Shown here piece after piece: positions 43,878 through 52,841 of a DNA stretch of 64,000 nt. The DNA is taken from contig JBKQSP010000026.1 of NCBI GenBank assembly GCA_052143575.1, forward strand, positions 3,187 to 67,186, in the 5' to 3' direction. How positions within the stretch are numbered: position 1 is the stretch's first letter; each line of letters begins with the position of its first letter. The notes below the pieces were generated by a model, which saw only the letters and a program-made list of their open reading frames with translations, had not been told where the DNA came from and ran no database searches. The position numbers and the translations under genes were made by a program. This stretch comes from JAKACA01 sp052143575 (GTDB taxonomy: Bacteria; Actinomycetota; Acidimicrobiia; Acidimicrobiales; Bog-793).

Positions 43878-44276
43878 GTGCAGACCGATGAGAGCAACAC
43901 CGCCGTGTCGAGTGTCTCGAGCGCCCCGGGCTCCCGCCGCAAGGCAGCCCCGACACCGACCTCCGGCAAGCAGCCCGTGACGATGTTGAACGACCGCGTG
44001 CTCGTGAACGTCCCGCCGTCGGAGGGCGAGCGCCGCTCGCGGGCAGGAATTCTCATCCCGGCCACGGCACAGGTGCAGCGGCGTCTCGCCTGGGCGGAGG
44101 TGGCTGCCGTCGGCCCACACGTACGGACGATCCGCGCCGGCGACACGGTGCTGTTCAACCCGGAGGAGTGTTTCGAGGTCGACGTGCAGGGTGAGGAGTA
44201 CCTCATCCTGCGTGAGCGGGACGTGCACGCCATCGCATCGGAGCGGATGGACGGCGGCACGGGCCTCTACCTGTGA
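43878..44276 (+). CDS. GroES-like co-chaperonin family protein
   Basis: 132-residue protein with a Cpn10/GroES-like beta-barrel: LNDRVLVNVPPSE, 'RSRAGILIPATAQ', 'VAAVGPHVRTIRAGDTVLFNP' and 'LILRERDVHAI' follow the GroES order. A ~35-residue Ser/Pro-rich tail precedes the fold. There is no GroEL nearby; the gene lies between hisF and hisI and overlaps hisI by 4 bp. It may not be the main chaperonin subunit. The GTG at 43878 is preferred to a TTG at 43869. Confidence 0.75.
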   Translation: MQTDESNTAVSSVSSAPGSRRKAAPTPTSGKQPVTMLNDRVLVNVPPSEGERRSRAGILIPATAQVQRRLAWAEVAAVGPHVRTIRAGDTVLFNPEECFEVDVQGEEYLILRERDVHAIASERMDGGTGLYL

Positions 44277-44674
44277 ACGGCCCGGCTCCGGCCACGGGCG
44301 GCGGGGCCACGGGCGGCGGGATCACGGGCAGCGCGGCCACGGGCGAGGACGGCGGTCTCGCCGACATCCAGTTCAACGCCGACGGCCTCGTGCCTGCCAT
44401 CGTGCAGGAAGCCGACACGCAGGAAGTTCTCATGTTCGCCTGGATGGACGCAGAAGCCCTGCGGCGGACGCTCGCCACCGGCCGCACCTGGCTGTGGAGC
44501 CGCAGCCGGCAGGAGTACTGGTGCAAGGGCGAAACCTCCGGCGACCGCCAGTACGTCCGCCAGGTTCGCTACGACTGCGACGGCGATGCCATCTTGCTTC
44601 TCGTCCGCCAGGAGGGCCGGGGGGCGTGCCACACGGGGGAGCGCTCGTGCTTCTACCGCGTCCTCGGGACCTGA
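44273..44674 (+). CDS. hisI: Phosphoribosyl-AMP cyclohydrolase
   Basis: 133 residues. Catalytic core from about residue 30: VLMFAWMDAEAL, TWLWSRSRQEYWCKGETSG, 'RYDCDGDAILLLV' and the Zn cysteines of GACHTGERSCFYR. It opens the purine ring of phosphoribosyl-AMP. The first ~30 residues are an extra Gly/Ala/Thr-rich tail from GGCCACGGGC-like repeats. hisE (the other half of many HisIE fusions) is not here. Coupled to trpE by TGATG. Confidence 0.92.
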   Translation: MNGPAPATGGGATGGGITGSAATGEDGGLADIQFNADGLVPAIVQEADTQEVLMFAWMDAEALRRTLATGRTWLWSRSRQEYWCKGETSGDRQYVRQVRYDCDGDAILLLVRQEGRGACHTGERSCFYRVLGT

Positions 44675-46248
44675 TGGCGGCTCAGGATCTGAAGGGTGCT
44701 CGGGAGGTGATGGCGCCCGAGCGCGACGCCTTCGTCGAGCTCGCCCGTCATCATCGGGTGGTCCCCGTCTGGCAGGAGCTCGTCTCCGACACCATCACGC
44801 CCGTGGGGGCGTTCAGGGCGATGGTGGGGGACGGGGAGGGTTTCTTGCTCGAGAGTGTCGAGCACGGCGAGCGGTGGAGCCGCTTCTCGTTCCTCGGGCG
44901 GGCGCCGGTCGCAACGCTGCTCGCCCGCGGCAACGAGATCGAGGTGGAAGGCGAACTGCCGGTAGCCGTCCCCCTCGACCGGGGGATCCTCGCCGCCATC
45001 GAAGAGCTCGTTGCCGAGCTGAAGTCGCCCGTGCTGGCGGATCTGCCCCCGCTGCACGGGGGTCTCGTCGGGTATCTCGGCTACGACGTCGTCCGCGAGG
45101 TGGAGCGCCTCGGGCCGGCTCCGGCCGACGACCTCGGCCTGCCGGATGCGGTCGTTTCGGTCATCGGCGAGCTGGCCGCCTTCGATCACTGGCGCCAGCG
45201 CGTGACGCTCGTCGACAACGTCGTGGTGCCGCGAAGCCCAGCGGGCGACGCGGACCTCCGCACCGCCCTCAGCCGGTACGAGCTGGCGGGCGACCGCCTC
45301 GACCGCTTGCGGGCGGATCTGGAGCGTCCGTTGTACGAGCCGCTGCTGCCGCCGCCGGCGCGCTCCGAGCGCTTGCCGGAATCCGACGTGCGGCGCCTCG
45401 TGTCCTCCGATGCCTTCGAGCTCGCCGTCGAGGTGGCCAAGGAGTACATCCGGGCGGGCGACGCTTTTCAGATCGTGCTGTCGCAGCGTTTCGACCTGGA
45501 CCTCGGCTGCGACCCGTTCGACGTCTACCGGGTGCTGCGCCAGGTCAACCCAAGTCCCTACATGTTCTTCCTCCGCCAGGGTGGCGTCACCCTCGTCGGC
45601 GCCTCGCCGGAGCCGCTCGTGCAGTTGCTCGACGGGCGGGTGGTCTCCCGCCCGATCGCCGGCACTCGCCGACGCGGCGAGTCGGAAGAGGAGGACCGCC
45701 ACCTCGAGGCCGAGCTCGTGGAGCACCCGAAGGAGGTGGCCGAGCACGTCATGCTCGTCGACCTGGCGCGCAACGACGTCGGTCGTGTCGTCCGCTTCAA
45801 CACCGAGCAGGTCGACGAGCTCATGACCGTCGAGCGGTACAGCCACGTCATGCACCTCACCTCACAAGTGTCCGGCCAGCTCGTGGACGGCAAGGGTCCC
45901 ATCGACGTGCTCCGGGCGACGCTCCCGGCGGGCACGGTCTCAGGCGCTCCGAAAGTGCGGGCGATGGAGATCATCGACGAGCTGGAGGCGACCAAGCGCG
46001 GCCCCTACGCCGGCGTTGTCGGCTACATCGACTTTTCCGGCAACCTCGACACGGCCATCACCATCCGCACCCTCGTCGCCACAGCCGACGGACGCGCCTC
46101 GGTGCAGGCGGGTGCCGGTATCGTCGCCGACAGCGACGCGCGGGCCGAGGACCTGGAATGCTCTCACAAGGCCGCCGGCGTCCTCGCAGCTGTTGCGGGG
46201 GCGCGGAAGCTGGCGGCCCGCCGCGCTGTTGCACCAGGGGATGGCTGA
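44674..46248 (+). CDS. trpE: Anthranilate synthase component I
   Basis: 524 residues. Chorismate-binding C-terminal half: FQIVLSQRFDLDLG, RPIAGTRRRG, 'LVDLARNDVGRV', 'SYVMHLTSQV'-like VERYSHVMHLTSQV, AGTVSGAPKVRAMEIIDELE and AGAGIVADSD. The N-terminal domain has 'LLESVEHGERWSRFSFLG' and the GYDVVREVERLG segment used for tryptophan feedback. trpG and trpD are not in the window. It overlaps ygfZ by 8 bp. Confidence 0.92.
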   Translation: MAAQDLKGAREVMAPERDAFVELARHHRVVPVWQELVSDTITPVGAFRAMVGDGEGFLLESVEHGERWSRFSFLGRAPVATLLARGNEIEVEGELPVAVPLDRGILAAIEELVAELKSPVLADLPPLHGGLVGYLGYDVVREVERLGPAPADDLGLPDAVVSVIGELAAFDHWRQRVTLVDNVVVPRSPAGDADLRTALSRYELAGDRLDRLRADLERPLYEPLLPPPARSERLPESDVRRLVSSDAFELAVEVAKEYIRAGDAFQIVLSQRFDLDLGCDPFDVYRVLRQVNPSPYMFFLRQGGVTLVGASPEPLVQLLDGRVVSRPIAGTRRRGESEEEDRHLEAELVEHPKEVAEHVMLVDLARNDVGRVVRFNTEQVDELMTVERYSHVMHLTSQVSGQLVDGKGPIDVLRATLPAGTVSGAPKVRAMEIIDELEATKRGPYAGVVGYIDFSGNLDTAITIRTLVATADGRASVQAGAGIVADSDARAEDLECSHKAAGVLAAVAGARKLAARRAVAPGDG

Positions 46249-47224
46249 AGCAACGGAGACGACCTATGAGGCAATCCGGAGCGGGTCGGCACGTCGTGTC
46301 GTCGCCCGAGACGGCCTCGTCGTGTCCGGCCCCGGAGCGCTCGAGTGGCTGCAGGGCCAGGTCAGCCAAGATCTCGCTCACCTCGGGCAGGGAGCCGGCG
46401 CCGGCGACGTCAATGCCTCCGTCGAGACGCTCGTGCTGTCCCCGCAGGGCAAGATCGACTCGTTGTGCAGGGTTACGACCCTCGGTGCGGATCGGTACCT
46501 CCTGGACGTGCGCGCTGGTTTCGGCGAGGCGTTGCAGGAGCGGTTGCGGCGGTTCAAATTGCGCGTGAAGGCCGACCTCGAGCCGTTGGACGGCCTGTCG
46601 TTGATGCAGGTCCGAGGACCGCGTACACCGGCGCCGGCCGAGCTCTCCTCGTCGCTCGGGCCGACGGTCATGGCGGTCGTCGAAGTGGACTGGCCCGGAT
46701 GGAGCGGTCGCGACGTGCTCTTCCGGCCGGCGTCGCAGCATGAGCAGCCCGAGCCGGCGCTCGACAGCTCCGGCGGGGACGACGAGGCGTTCGAGGCGGT
46801 GCGCATCGAGGCGGGGGTCCCCGAGCTCGGGCTCGAGCTGACGGAGCGCACCATCCCGCAGGAGGCAGGCGCCCTCGTCGCCCGGGCCGTCAGTTTCACG
46901 AAAGGCTGCTACACGGGTCAGGAGCTCGTCGCCCGCATCGACGCCCGCGGCGGCAACACGCCGCGACGGTTGTTCGGGCTGGTCATCGACGAGGTCTCCG
47001 AGGCGGGAGCGGGCTCGCCGGCGCCTGCGCCGGGCGACGAGATCCTCGTCGGCGGTGCCAAGGTCGGCGAGCTGACGAGCGTCGCCTGGTCTTCGGGCAT
47101 GCGGGCGCACGTTGCCCTCGCCTACATCAAGCGAGGAACCGACACGAGCGGCGAGACCCACGTCACGACAGCTGCGGGTGCGGCCAAGGCCAGCATTCGC
47201 TCGCTTCCGCTGAGCGGCGGTTAG
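46241..47224 (+). CDS. ygfZ: YgfZ/GcvT-like folate-binding protein
   Basis: 327-residue aminomethyltransferase-like protein with the YgfZ signature KGCYTGQE near residue 225-232, the mark of the YgfZ/COG0354 group involved in Fe-S cluster maturation or repair. A Ser/Asp-rich linker follows the first half. ATG 46241 lies 8 bp before the trpE stop. Coupling to trpE has no obvious metabolic reason. Confidence 0.88.
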   Translation: MAEATETTYEAIRSGSARRVVARDGLVVSGPGALEWLQGQVSQDLAHLGQGAGAGDVNASVETLVLSPQGKIDSLCRVTTLGADRYLLDVRAGFGEALQERLRRFKLRVKADLEPLDGLSLMQVRGPRTPAPAELSSSLGPTVMAVVEVDWPGWSGRDVLFRPASQHEQPEPALDSSGGDDEAFEAVRIEAGVPELGLELTERTIPQEAGALVARAVSFTKGCYTGQELVARIDARGGNTPRRLFGLVIDEVSEAGAGSPAPAPGDEILVGGAKVGELTSVAWSSGMRAHVALAYIKRGTDTSGETHVTTAAGAAKASIRSLPLSGG

Positions 47225-47234
47225 ATCCTCAGTC

Positions 47235-48152
47235 ATGGCCGTCGTCCTCGCCTTGGCTGCAGCGCTCTGCAATGCCCTCGCGACGATCTTCGAGCGAATC
47301 GGCGTCGAGACGGCTCCGGCCGACGCCACGATGCGCTGGAAGCTGATGGCGCACGTGCTGCGTCGCCCCGCCTGGTGGTTCGGGTTCCTCAGCATGGTCG
47401 GCGCCTTCGTCTTCCAGGTCACGGCGCTCGCCCAAGGCGGGCTGACGCTCGTGCAGCCGCTGCTCGTGACCGAGCTGATCTTCCTCGTGATCGTGCTGCG
47501 CATCTGGTTCGGGCGCCCGCTCGGCTGGCAGGAGGCCGCCGGCGTCATCTTGACCGTGGCCGGGCTGGCGACGTTCCTCGGGGTCTCGAACCAGGGCGGG
47601 GGCAACCTCGTCCCGAACGCCTCCGGCTGGATTCTCATGATGATCGCCACCGTCGGGGCCGTGGCGGTCTGCATCACGTTGGCGCGCTTCGGTTCGAGGC
47701 CGTGGCGTTCCGCCTGGTACGGGTCCGCCTCCGCCATCTCCTTTGCCGTCTGCGCGGCGTTCATGAAGGCAACGACGGTGCTGGTGAACGGGCGGGGCTT
47801 CTGGGCGTTGTTCGCTCATTTTGAGCCGTACGGGATCGCCGTGGCGGGTCTCGCCGGGCTCTTCTTCGCCCAGAACGCCTTCCACGCCGGCCCGATCACG
47901 GCCTCGCAGGCGGCGCTCGTGATCGTCGACCCGATCGCCAGCATCATCATCGGCGTCGGGCTGTTCGGCGACAACCTACGAGGTGGCATCGGCTTCCTGG
48001 CCGTCGATGCACTCGCCCTCGCCCTCATGTCGCTCGGCCTCGTCGTGCTGTGTCACTCCCCGCTCATCGTGAACACCTCCGCCGAGGACCGTCTCGTGCG
48101 CACGCGGCACCATGTGGGCGAACCGGCGGCGTCGGAGCTCTCGACGTCTTAG
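47235..48152 (+). CDS. DMT-superfamily transporter (EamA/NIPA-like)
   Basis: 305 residues with about nine to ten hydrophobic segments from the first residue. The pattern 'ALCNALATIFERIG' and 'GLTLVQPLLVTELIFLVIV' matches the DMT group of EamA/NIPA transporters. Substrate unknown. Its stop codon is part of the inverted repeat at 48142. Confidence 0.83.
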   Translation: MAVVLALAAALCNALATIFERIGVETAPADATMRWKLMAHVLRRPAWWFGFLSMVGAFVFQVTALAQGGLTLVQPLLVTELIFLVIVLRIWFGRPLGWQEAAGVILTVAGLATFLGVSNQGGGNLVPNASGWILMMIATVGAVAVCITLARFGSRPWRSAWYGSASAISFAVCAAFMKATTVLVNGRGFWALFAHFEPYGIAVAGLAGLFFAQNAFHAGPITASQAALVIVDPIASIIIGVGLFGDNLRGGIGFLAVDALALALMSLGLVVLCHSPLIVNTSAEDRLVRTRHHVGEPAASELSTS

Positions 48153-48180
48153 GGGCATGGTCTAAGTCCTCTAGACGTCG
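48142..48180. promoter_or_regulatory. 8-bp inverted repeat across the DMT stop codon
   Basis: CGACGTCT (48142-48149) and AGACGTCG (48173-48180) form a perfect inverted repeat with TTAG/CTAA pairing inside. It may be a terminator for the his/trp-linked operon or a regulator site for the deacetylase gene; low certainty. Confidence 0.4.
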
Positions 48181-48266
48181 GGGCCGTCGATGCTCACGAT
48201 CATGTAGTCACCCAGACACAGGTGCAGCAGGACCGACTCCCCCGTCGGAGCAGGAAGGGGGTTTAC

Positions 48267-49736
48267 ATGTGGACACAGCCACTTGTTGCATGCGTCGCCT
48301 TCGCAAGCGTGTCCCTCGGGCTGCCGCTCGCCGGAGCCCCTGCAGCTCATAGCGCCGTCGCGCACGCTGCGGTAGCAGGGCCGGTCACGAACTGCCCGGG
48401 GGCGCCCTACGGAATCAACTTCGAAGCTCCCAACGTCCGGGGCGCCTCAAAGACGGTCGCGCTGACCTTCGACGACGGTCCGGGAGCCAGCACGGCCCAG
48501 ATTCTTTCGATTCTCGAGGCGTACGGGGTGCGGGCAACGTTTTTCAACATCGGGCAGCAGGAGACCCAGTGGCCCGATGACGTGAAGGCGGAGGCGGCCA
48601 ATGGCTTCCTTGTCGCCAATCACACCTGGAGCCACCCGGACCTCGTCACGCTCTCGGCCGACGACCAAGCCGCCCAGATGGACATGGTCACTCGGGAGCA
48701 GGAGTCCCTCGTCGGCACGGCTCCGTGCGAGCTACGCCCGCCCTACGGCGACTACGACTCCACGACGTTGAGACTCGCCCAGGCGAGACACCTGTCGGTC
48801 TGGCTGTGGAACGTCGACACCGAAGACTGGCAAGCAGACGGCTCGGGCTCCGCCTACTGGGTGGACCGGATCGTGTCGCTCGCCGAGTCCGAGGGCGGGG
48901 CGCTCTCCCACCCGGTTGTCCTCATGCACAACCAGGGGATCCCGATGCCGGCAACGGTGGCGGCGTTGCCCACCATCATCCAGTTCTTCAAAGCGCAGGG
49001 TTACACCTTCGTCGACCTCCTCGGCCGGAGCGGCCCCCCAGCAGGTTGCGGGCCGTCGGCGCCGCCGGCGGCTGCGCCCGGCACCCCCGTGGCGGCGGGG
49101 ACGACGCTGGTGAGCGGGTCGCACGTCGATTCCCCTGGCGGCCAGTACTCGCTCGTCATGCAAGGGGACGGCAACCTCGTCCTGTACACCGACACGCACC
49201 GCGCGCTGTGGACATCTCGCACGAACGGCTTCCCTGGAGCCTTCGCCCGCATGCTGGGCGACGGCAACTTCGTCATCTACTCGGGCCGGCGGGTGATTTG
49301 GACGACGGGCACCGGGGGACATCCGGGCGCCGAACTGTATGTTGAAACGGATGCCCATCTCGTCATCGCGCGTGGTCGCTCGAGGTGGTGGACATCGCAC
49401 TCGGAGAACTTCCTCCTCGCCCCAGGCGAGCAACTGCGAAGCGGCTGGTACCTCACTTCGCCGGCGACGGCCTGTCATCTCCTCATGCGGCGCGACGGCG
49501 ATCTCGTCCTCTACTCGTCCACCGGTCAGACGGTGTGGGCCTCCGGCACCCGGCGTCAGCCCGGTGACTACGCCGAGATGGAAACGAGCGGCGATGTTGT
49601 CATCTACAGCCGATCGGGCGCGGAGCTGTGGGCGACCCGCACGAGCGGGAACTCCGGAGCACGCCTCTTCGTCAGCAGCGACGCCTCGGTCTTCGTCGAG
49701 ACGAGCTCCGGCAAGATGCCCTGGCTGGCGGGCTGA
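48267..49736 (+). CDS. Secreted polysaccharide deacetylase with B-lectin repeats
   Basis: 489 residues. An N-terminal signal-like segment ending AGAPAAHSA. NodB-homology domain: TFDDGP with D69/D70, metal His119 and His123 in NHTWSHPD, RPPYG at ~157-161, probable chitin, peptidoglycan or xylan de-N/O-acetylase. After an Ala/Pro linker, four bulb-type (mannose) lectin-like beta-prism units: MQGDGNLVLY, MLGDGNFVIY, MRRDGDLVLY and the degenerate METSGDVVIY. ATG 48267 follows an AGGAAGGGGG ribosome site. Exported to the envelope or medium. Confidence 0.9.
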   Translation: MWTQPLVACVAFASVSLGLPLAGAPAAHSAVAHAAVAGPVTNCPGAPYGINFEAPNVRGASKTVALTFDDGPGASTAQILSILEAYGVRATFFNIGQQETQWPDDVKAEAANGFLVANHTWSHPDLVTLSADDQAAQMDMVTREQESLVGTAPCELRPPYGDYDSTTLRLAQARHLSVWLWNVDTEDWQADGSGSAYWVDRIVSLAESEGGALSHPVVLMHNQGIPMPATVAALPTIIQFFKAQGYTFVDLLGRSGPPAGCGPSAPPAAAPGTPVAAGTTLVSGSHVDSPGGQYSLVMQGDGNLVLYTDTHRALWTSRTNGFPGAFARMLGDGNFVIYSGRRVIWTTGTGGHPGAELYVETDAHLVIARGRSRWWTSHSENFLLAPGEQLRSGWYLTSPATACHLLMRRDGDLVLYSSTGQTVWASGTRRQPGDYAEMETSGDVVIYSRSGAELWATRTSGNSGARLFVSSDASVFVETSSGKMPWLAG

Positions 49737-49749
49737 CCAGCTCGCGTCG

Positions 49750-49806
49750 CACCTCGTGCCGCGAACACCTCGCGCCGCGAGCGCTGCGGGCACCTCGCAC
49801 CGCGAG
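49750..49806. repeat. Three copies of a CACCTCG-CCGCGAG unit
   Basis: CACCTCGTGCCGCGA at 49750, CACCTCGCGCCGCGAG at 49766 and CACCTCGCACCGCGAG at 49791 lie in the 93-bp gap after the deacetylase. Spacing is 16 and 25 bp. No recognised function. Confidence 0.75.
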
Positions 49807-49829
49807 CAAAGGCCGGAGGAGCGGCCGGC

Positions 49830-51242
49830 TCAGACGGGCGGCCGGCGCCCCGACCAGGGCGCAGCCTCCTCGAGCTGTGCGGCCACCTGGATGAGGAGAT
49901 CCTCCCGGCCGTAAGCGGCCACGAGCTGGACGCCGATCGGCAGGCCGTCCTCGTTCACGTGCAGCGGCAACGAGATGGCCGGTTGCCCGGTGACGTTGAA
50001 GTGCGTCGTGAACGGGACGAGGGAGGCAGTGTGCGCCTGAGTCGCAAACGGGTCATCCGGCGGCGGCTCGAGCTCGCCGATGAGCGGCGGCGGCTCACCC
50101 AGCGTCGGCGTGAGGAGGAGTTCGTGGTCCTGCCACCAGGCGGCCATCTGGCGCGTGAAGCGGGCGCTGGCGGCGATGGCCTGGGCGTAGTCGACCGCAC
50201 GCATCTCGCTGGCGACCGACGCCATCGCCCACGTCAGCGGTTCGACGTCGTCGGGGCCGATGGCGCGACCGAGCGTTGCGCCGATCCCGAGAACGCTCAG
50301 GCGCGTGTTGACGGCCCACCTGGCGATGAAGCGGCGACCGCTCTCCGGGTCGATCGTCGGGTGCTCCTCGCTGACGTGGTGGCCAAGGCTGTCGAGGAGG
50401 GCTGCGACCGACCGCACGGCCGTCTCACAGTCGGGGTGCAGCGTGCCGGCCGGGTTCGAGGCCAGCATGCCGATACGCAGCCCTGCGGGCCGCACCGACA
50501 GCTCCTCGGTGTAGGGGCGTGCCGGCGCCGGGGCGATGACCATGTCGCCCGGCCCGGCCCCTTGCCCGACGTCGAGCAGGGCTGCCGTGTCTCGCACGGA
50601 TCGGGTGACCACGTGTTGCACCGACAGCCCGCTCTCGTCCCGGTCCGGCCCCAGTGTGGAACGGCCCCTCGAGGGCTTCAGCCCGACGAGGCCGCACATG
50701 CTGGACGGGATGCGGATCGAGCCACCGCCGTCGCTGGCATGTGCCACGGCCACCATGCCGGCGGCGACGGCGGCGGCGCTGCCCCCGCTCGATCCGCCGG
50801 GCGAGTGGCTGCTCGCCCAGGGGTTCCGGCTGGCGCCGTAGGCGTGCGGCTCAGTCACCGGAACAAGGCCAAGTTCCGGGGTGTTCGTCCGCCCGAGGAA
50901 ACTGAAGCCGGCCCGGCGGTAGCGGGCGACCAGCCAGCAGTCCTCCTTGGCTCGCCATCCGGCCTCCTTGAGGGCGCGGTTGCCGTGGTGGGCCGGGTCC
51001 CCGGCCGAGTCGGCGAAGAGATCCTTGATGAGAAACGGCACCCCCCTGAACGGCCCGTCGGGCAAGCCCGCCTCGATCTCATCGAGGGCGGCGTCGAAAC
51101 GCCGATGGATGACGGCGTTGAGCTCACCGTCGACCGTCTCGATCCTCGAGATGGCAGCCCTGGCGAGCTCAGCGGCGGAGATGTCACCCGATCGCACGAG
51201 CTCGGCCTGCGCGGTCGCATCCAACCAGAGAACGTCGTCCAT
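49830..51242 (-). CDS. Amidase signature family protein
   Basis: 470 residues. Ser-cisSer-Lys amidase: catalytic Lys in FLIKDL, SPGGSSGGSAAAVAAG with the cis-Ser and nucleophile, 'SDGGGSIRIPSSMCGLVGLKPSRGR'. Hydrolyses an unidentified amide. The ATG at 51242 is chosen. It does not belong to an obvious GatCAB operon (no gatC/gatB near), so it is a stand-alone amidase. Divergent from trpC. Confidence 0.9.
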   Translation of the reverse strand: MDDVLWLDATAQAELVRSGDISAAELARAAISRIETVDGELNAVIHRRFDAALDEIEAGLPDGPFRGVPFLIKDLFADSAGDPAHHGNRALKEAGWRAKEDCWLVARYRRAGFSFLGRTNTPELGLVPVTEPHAYGASRNPWASSHSPGGSSGGSAAAVAAGMVAVAHASDGGGSIRIPSSMCGLVGLKPSRGRSTLGPDRDESGLSVQHVVTRSVRDTAALLDVGQGAGPGDMVIAPAPARPYTEELSVRPAGLRIGMLASNPAGTLHPDCETAVRSVAALLDSLGHHVSEEHPTIDPESGRRFIARWAVNTRLSVLGIGATLGRAIGPDDVEPLTWAMASVASEMRAVDYAQAIAASARFTRQMAAWWQDHELLLTPTLGEPPPLIGELEPPPDDPFATQAHTASLVPFTTHFNVTGQPAISLPLHVNEDGLPIGVQLVAAYGREDLLIQVAAQLEEAAPWSGRRPPV

Positions 51243-51324
51243 CTTCGAGACGTTACCGAGCGGCCCGCACGGCCGGCGGGCGCTCACTCCGCTGCCACCG
51301 CCCCGCCCATTAGGCTCACCGCCA

Positions 51325-52182
51325 ATGTCGTCGTACCTCGACGGGATCCTGGCGTGGCATCGTGCCCGTGCTGCCCGGGACCGACGTGATCTCCCCGTCC
51401 TCGCCGAGCGAGCGCAGGCGACCCTTCACGAGGACGCCCCGAGACCGTTTGCCGCCGCCCTGCGCAGGGGTGACGCTCCCTCCATCATCGCCGAGGTCAA
51501 GCGGCGGTCGCCCTCGAAAGGCGACCTCGCTCCCGACCTCGACCCGGGCGCACTGGCCGGCGAGTACGCCGCCGGCGGGGCGGCCTGCCTCTCGGTGCTG
51601 ACGGACGCCCCTCACTTTGGGGGTTCGCCGGCGGATCTCGCTGCCGCCCGGGCCGCCACGAGCCTGCCCGTCCTCCGCAAGGACTTCACGGTGTGCGAAG
51701 CCGACCTCTACGACGCCCGCCTCATGGGGGCCGACGCCGTCCTGCTCATCGTGGCTGCACTCAGCGACGACGAGTTGCAGCGCTACCTCGAGGTGGCCGC
51801 TCGGCTCGGTCTTGCGGCTCTCGTGGAAGTGCACGATCTCGACGAGGCGGCGCGGGCCGTCACCTCGGGTGCCCAGCTCATCGGCGTCAACCAGCGGGAC
51901 CTGCGGACCTTCGAGGTGGACACGGCTCGGGCGGAGCGAGTGGCCGCCGGGCTGCCCGCCAGTATGGTCAAGGTCGCCGAGTCTGGGATCCGATCCCGCG
52001 ACGATGTCGTCCGGCTCGGAGACGCCGGCTACGACGCCGTCCTGGTTGGAGAGTTGCTCGTGCGAAGCCCAGATCATGCAGAGGCCGTGCGGGCTCTTCG
52101 CTCGCCGGCCGGCCCGTCCTCCGCCCGCCGGGGCGCCCTGCCCGTCACCGACCTGCCCACGGCCGAAGGGGCTCGCGCCTGA
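51325..52182 (+). CDS. trpC: Indole-3-glycerol phosphate synthase
   Basis: 285 residues. Landmarks: SIIAEVKRRSPSKG, LRKDFTV, 'LIGVNQRDLRTFEVD' and 'VAESGIRSRDDV'. Converts CdRP to indoleglycerol phosphate. The short C-terminal tail is Ala/Pro-rich. ATG 51325; the stop overlaps the trpF start by one base. Confidence 0.94.
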   Translation: MSSYLDGILAWHRARAARDRRDLPVLAERAQATLHEDAPRPFAAALRRGDAPSIIAEVKRRSPSKGDLAPDLDPGALAGEYAAGGAACLSVLTDAPHFGGSPADLAAARAATSLPVLRKDFTVCEADLYDARLMGADAVLLIVAALSDDELQRYLEVAARLGLAALVEVHDLDEAARAVTSGAQLIGVNQRDLRTFEVDTARAERVAAGLPASMVKVAESGIRSRDDVVRLGDAGYDAVLVGELLVRSPDHAEAVRALRSPAGPSSARRGALPVTDLPTAEGARA

Positions 52183-52841
52183 TGTGGGTGAAGATCTGCG
52201 GGATCACGAGTGAGCAGGACGCTCTCATCGCCGTGGCGATGGGAGCGGACGCCGTCGGCTTCGTGTTCGCGCCCTCGCCTCGCCAGATGAGCCCGAACGC
52301 CGTGCAGGCGATCGTGCGCCGGCTGCCGCCGGAGATCATCACGGTGGGGCTCTTCCGGGACGAGCGTCCCCAGCGCGTCGTCGAGATCATCAATCGGGTG
52401 GGCCTCAAGGCCGCCCAGCTGCACGGAAACGAGAGCCGGGAGGATTGCGGCTACGTCGCGGTCCGAGTCCCCGTCGTCATCAAGGCGTTCGCCGCCGGCG
52501 ACCCGCGTCTTGCACGCGCTGGCGAGTACGGGGCACCCATCATCCTCCTCGACGCACCGTCGCCCGGGTCGGGCAAAGTCTTCGACTGGCGACTGGCCGA
52601 GGGGGCGCCGAAGGGACGCCGTCTCGTACTTGCCGGTGGTCTCGACGCCACCAACGTCGGAGAGGCGATCCGGACCGTCCACCCGTGGGGCGTCGACGTC
52701 TCAACCGGAGTGGAAGCCTCCCCGGGCAAGAAGGATCCGTCGAAGCTCCGTGCCTTCGTGCAGGCGGCGCGGGCGGCCGAGCCGGAGCCCTACGACCCCG
52801 CAGACCTCGAAGGACCCTACGACTGGCAGGAAGAGCTATGA
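52182..52841 (+). CDS. trpF: Phosphoribosylanthranilate isomerase
   Basis: 219 residues. Cys general base in VKICGIT, a family N-terminal mark, 'GADAVGFVFAPSPRQ', QLHGNES, LDAPSPGSGK, 'LAGGLDATNVGEAI' and 'GVDVSTGVEASPGKKDPSKLRAF'. In many Actinobacteria (Streptomyces, Mycobacterium) this gene is absent and PriA does both reactions, so its presence here matters. Overlaps trpB by 4 bp. Confidence 0.93.
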   Translation: MWVKICGITSEQDALIAVAMGADAVGFVFAPSPRQMSPNAVQAIVRRLPPEIITVGLFRDERPQRVVEIINRVGLKAAQLHGNESREDCGYVAVRVPVVIKAFAAGDPRLARAGEYGAPIILLDAPSPGSGKVFDWRLAEGAPKGRRLVLAGGLDATNVGEAIRTVHPWGVDVSTGVEASPGKKDPSKLRAFVQAARAAEPEPYDPADLEGPYDWQEEL

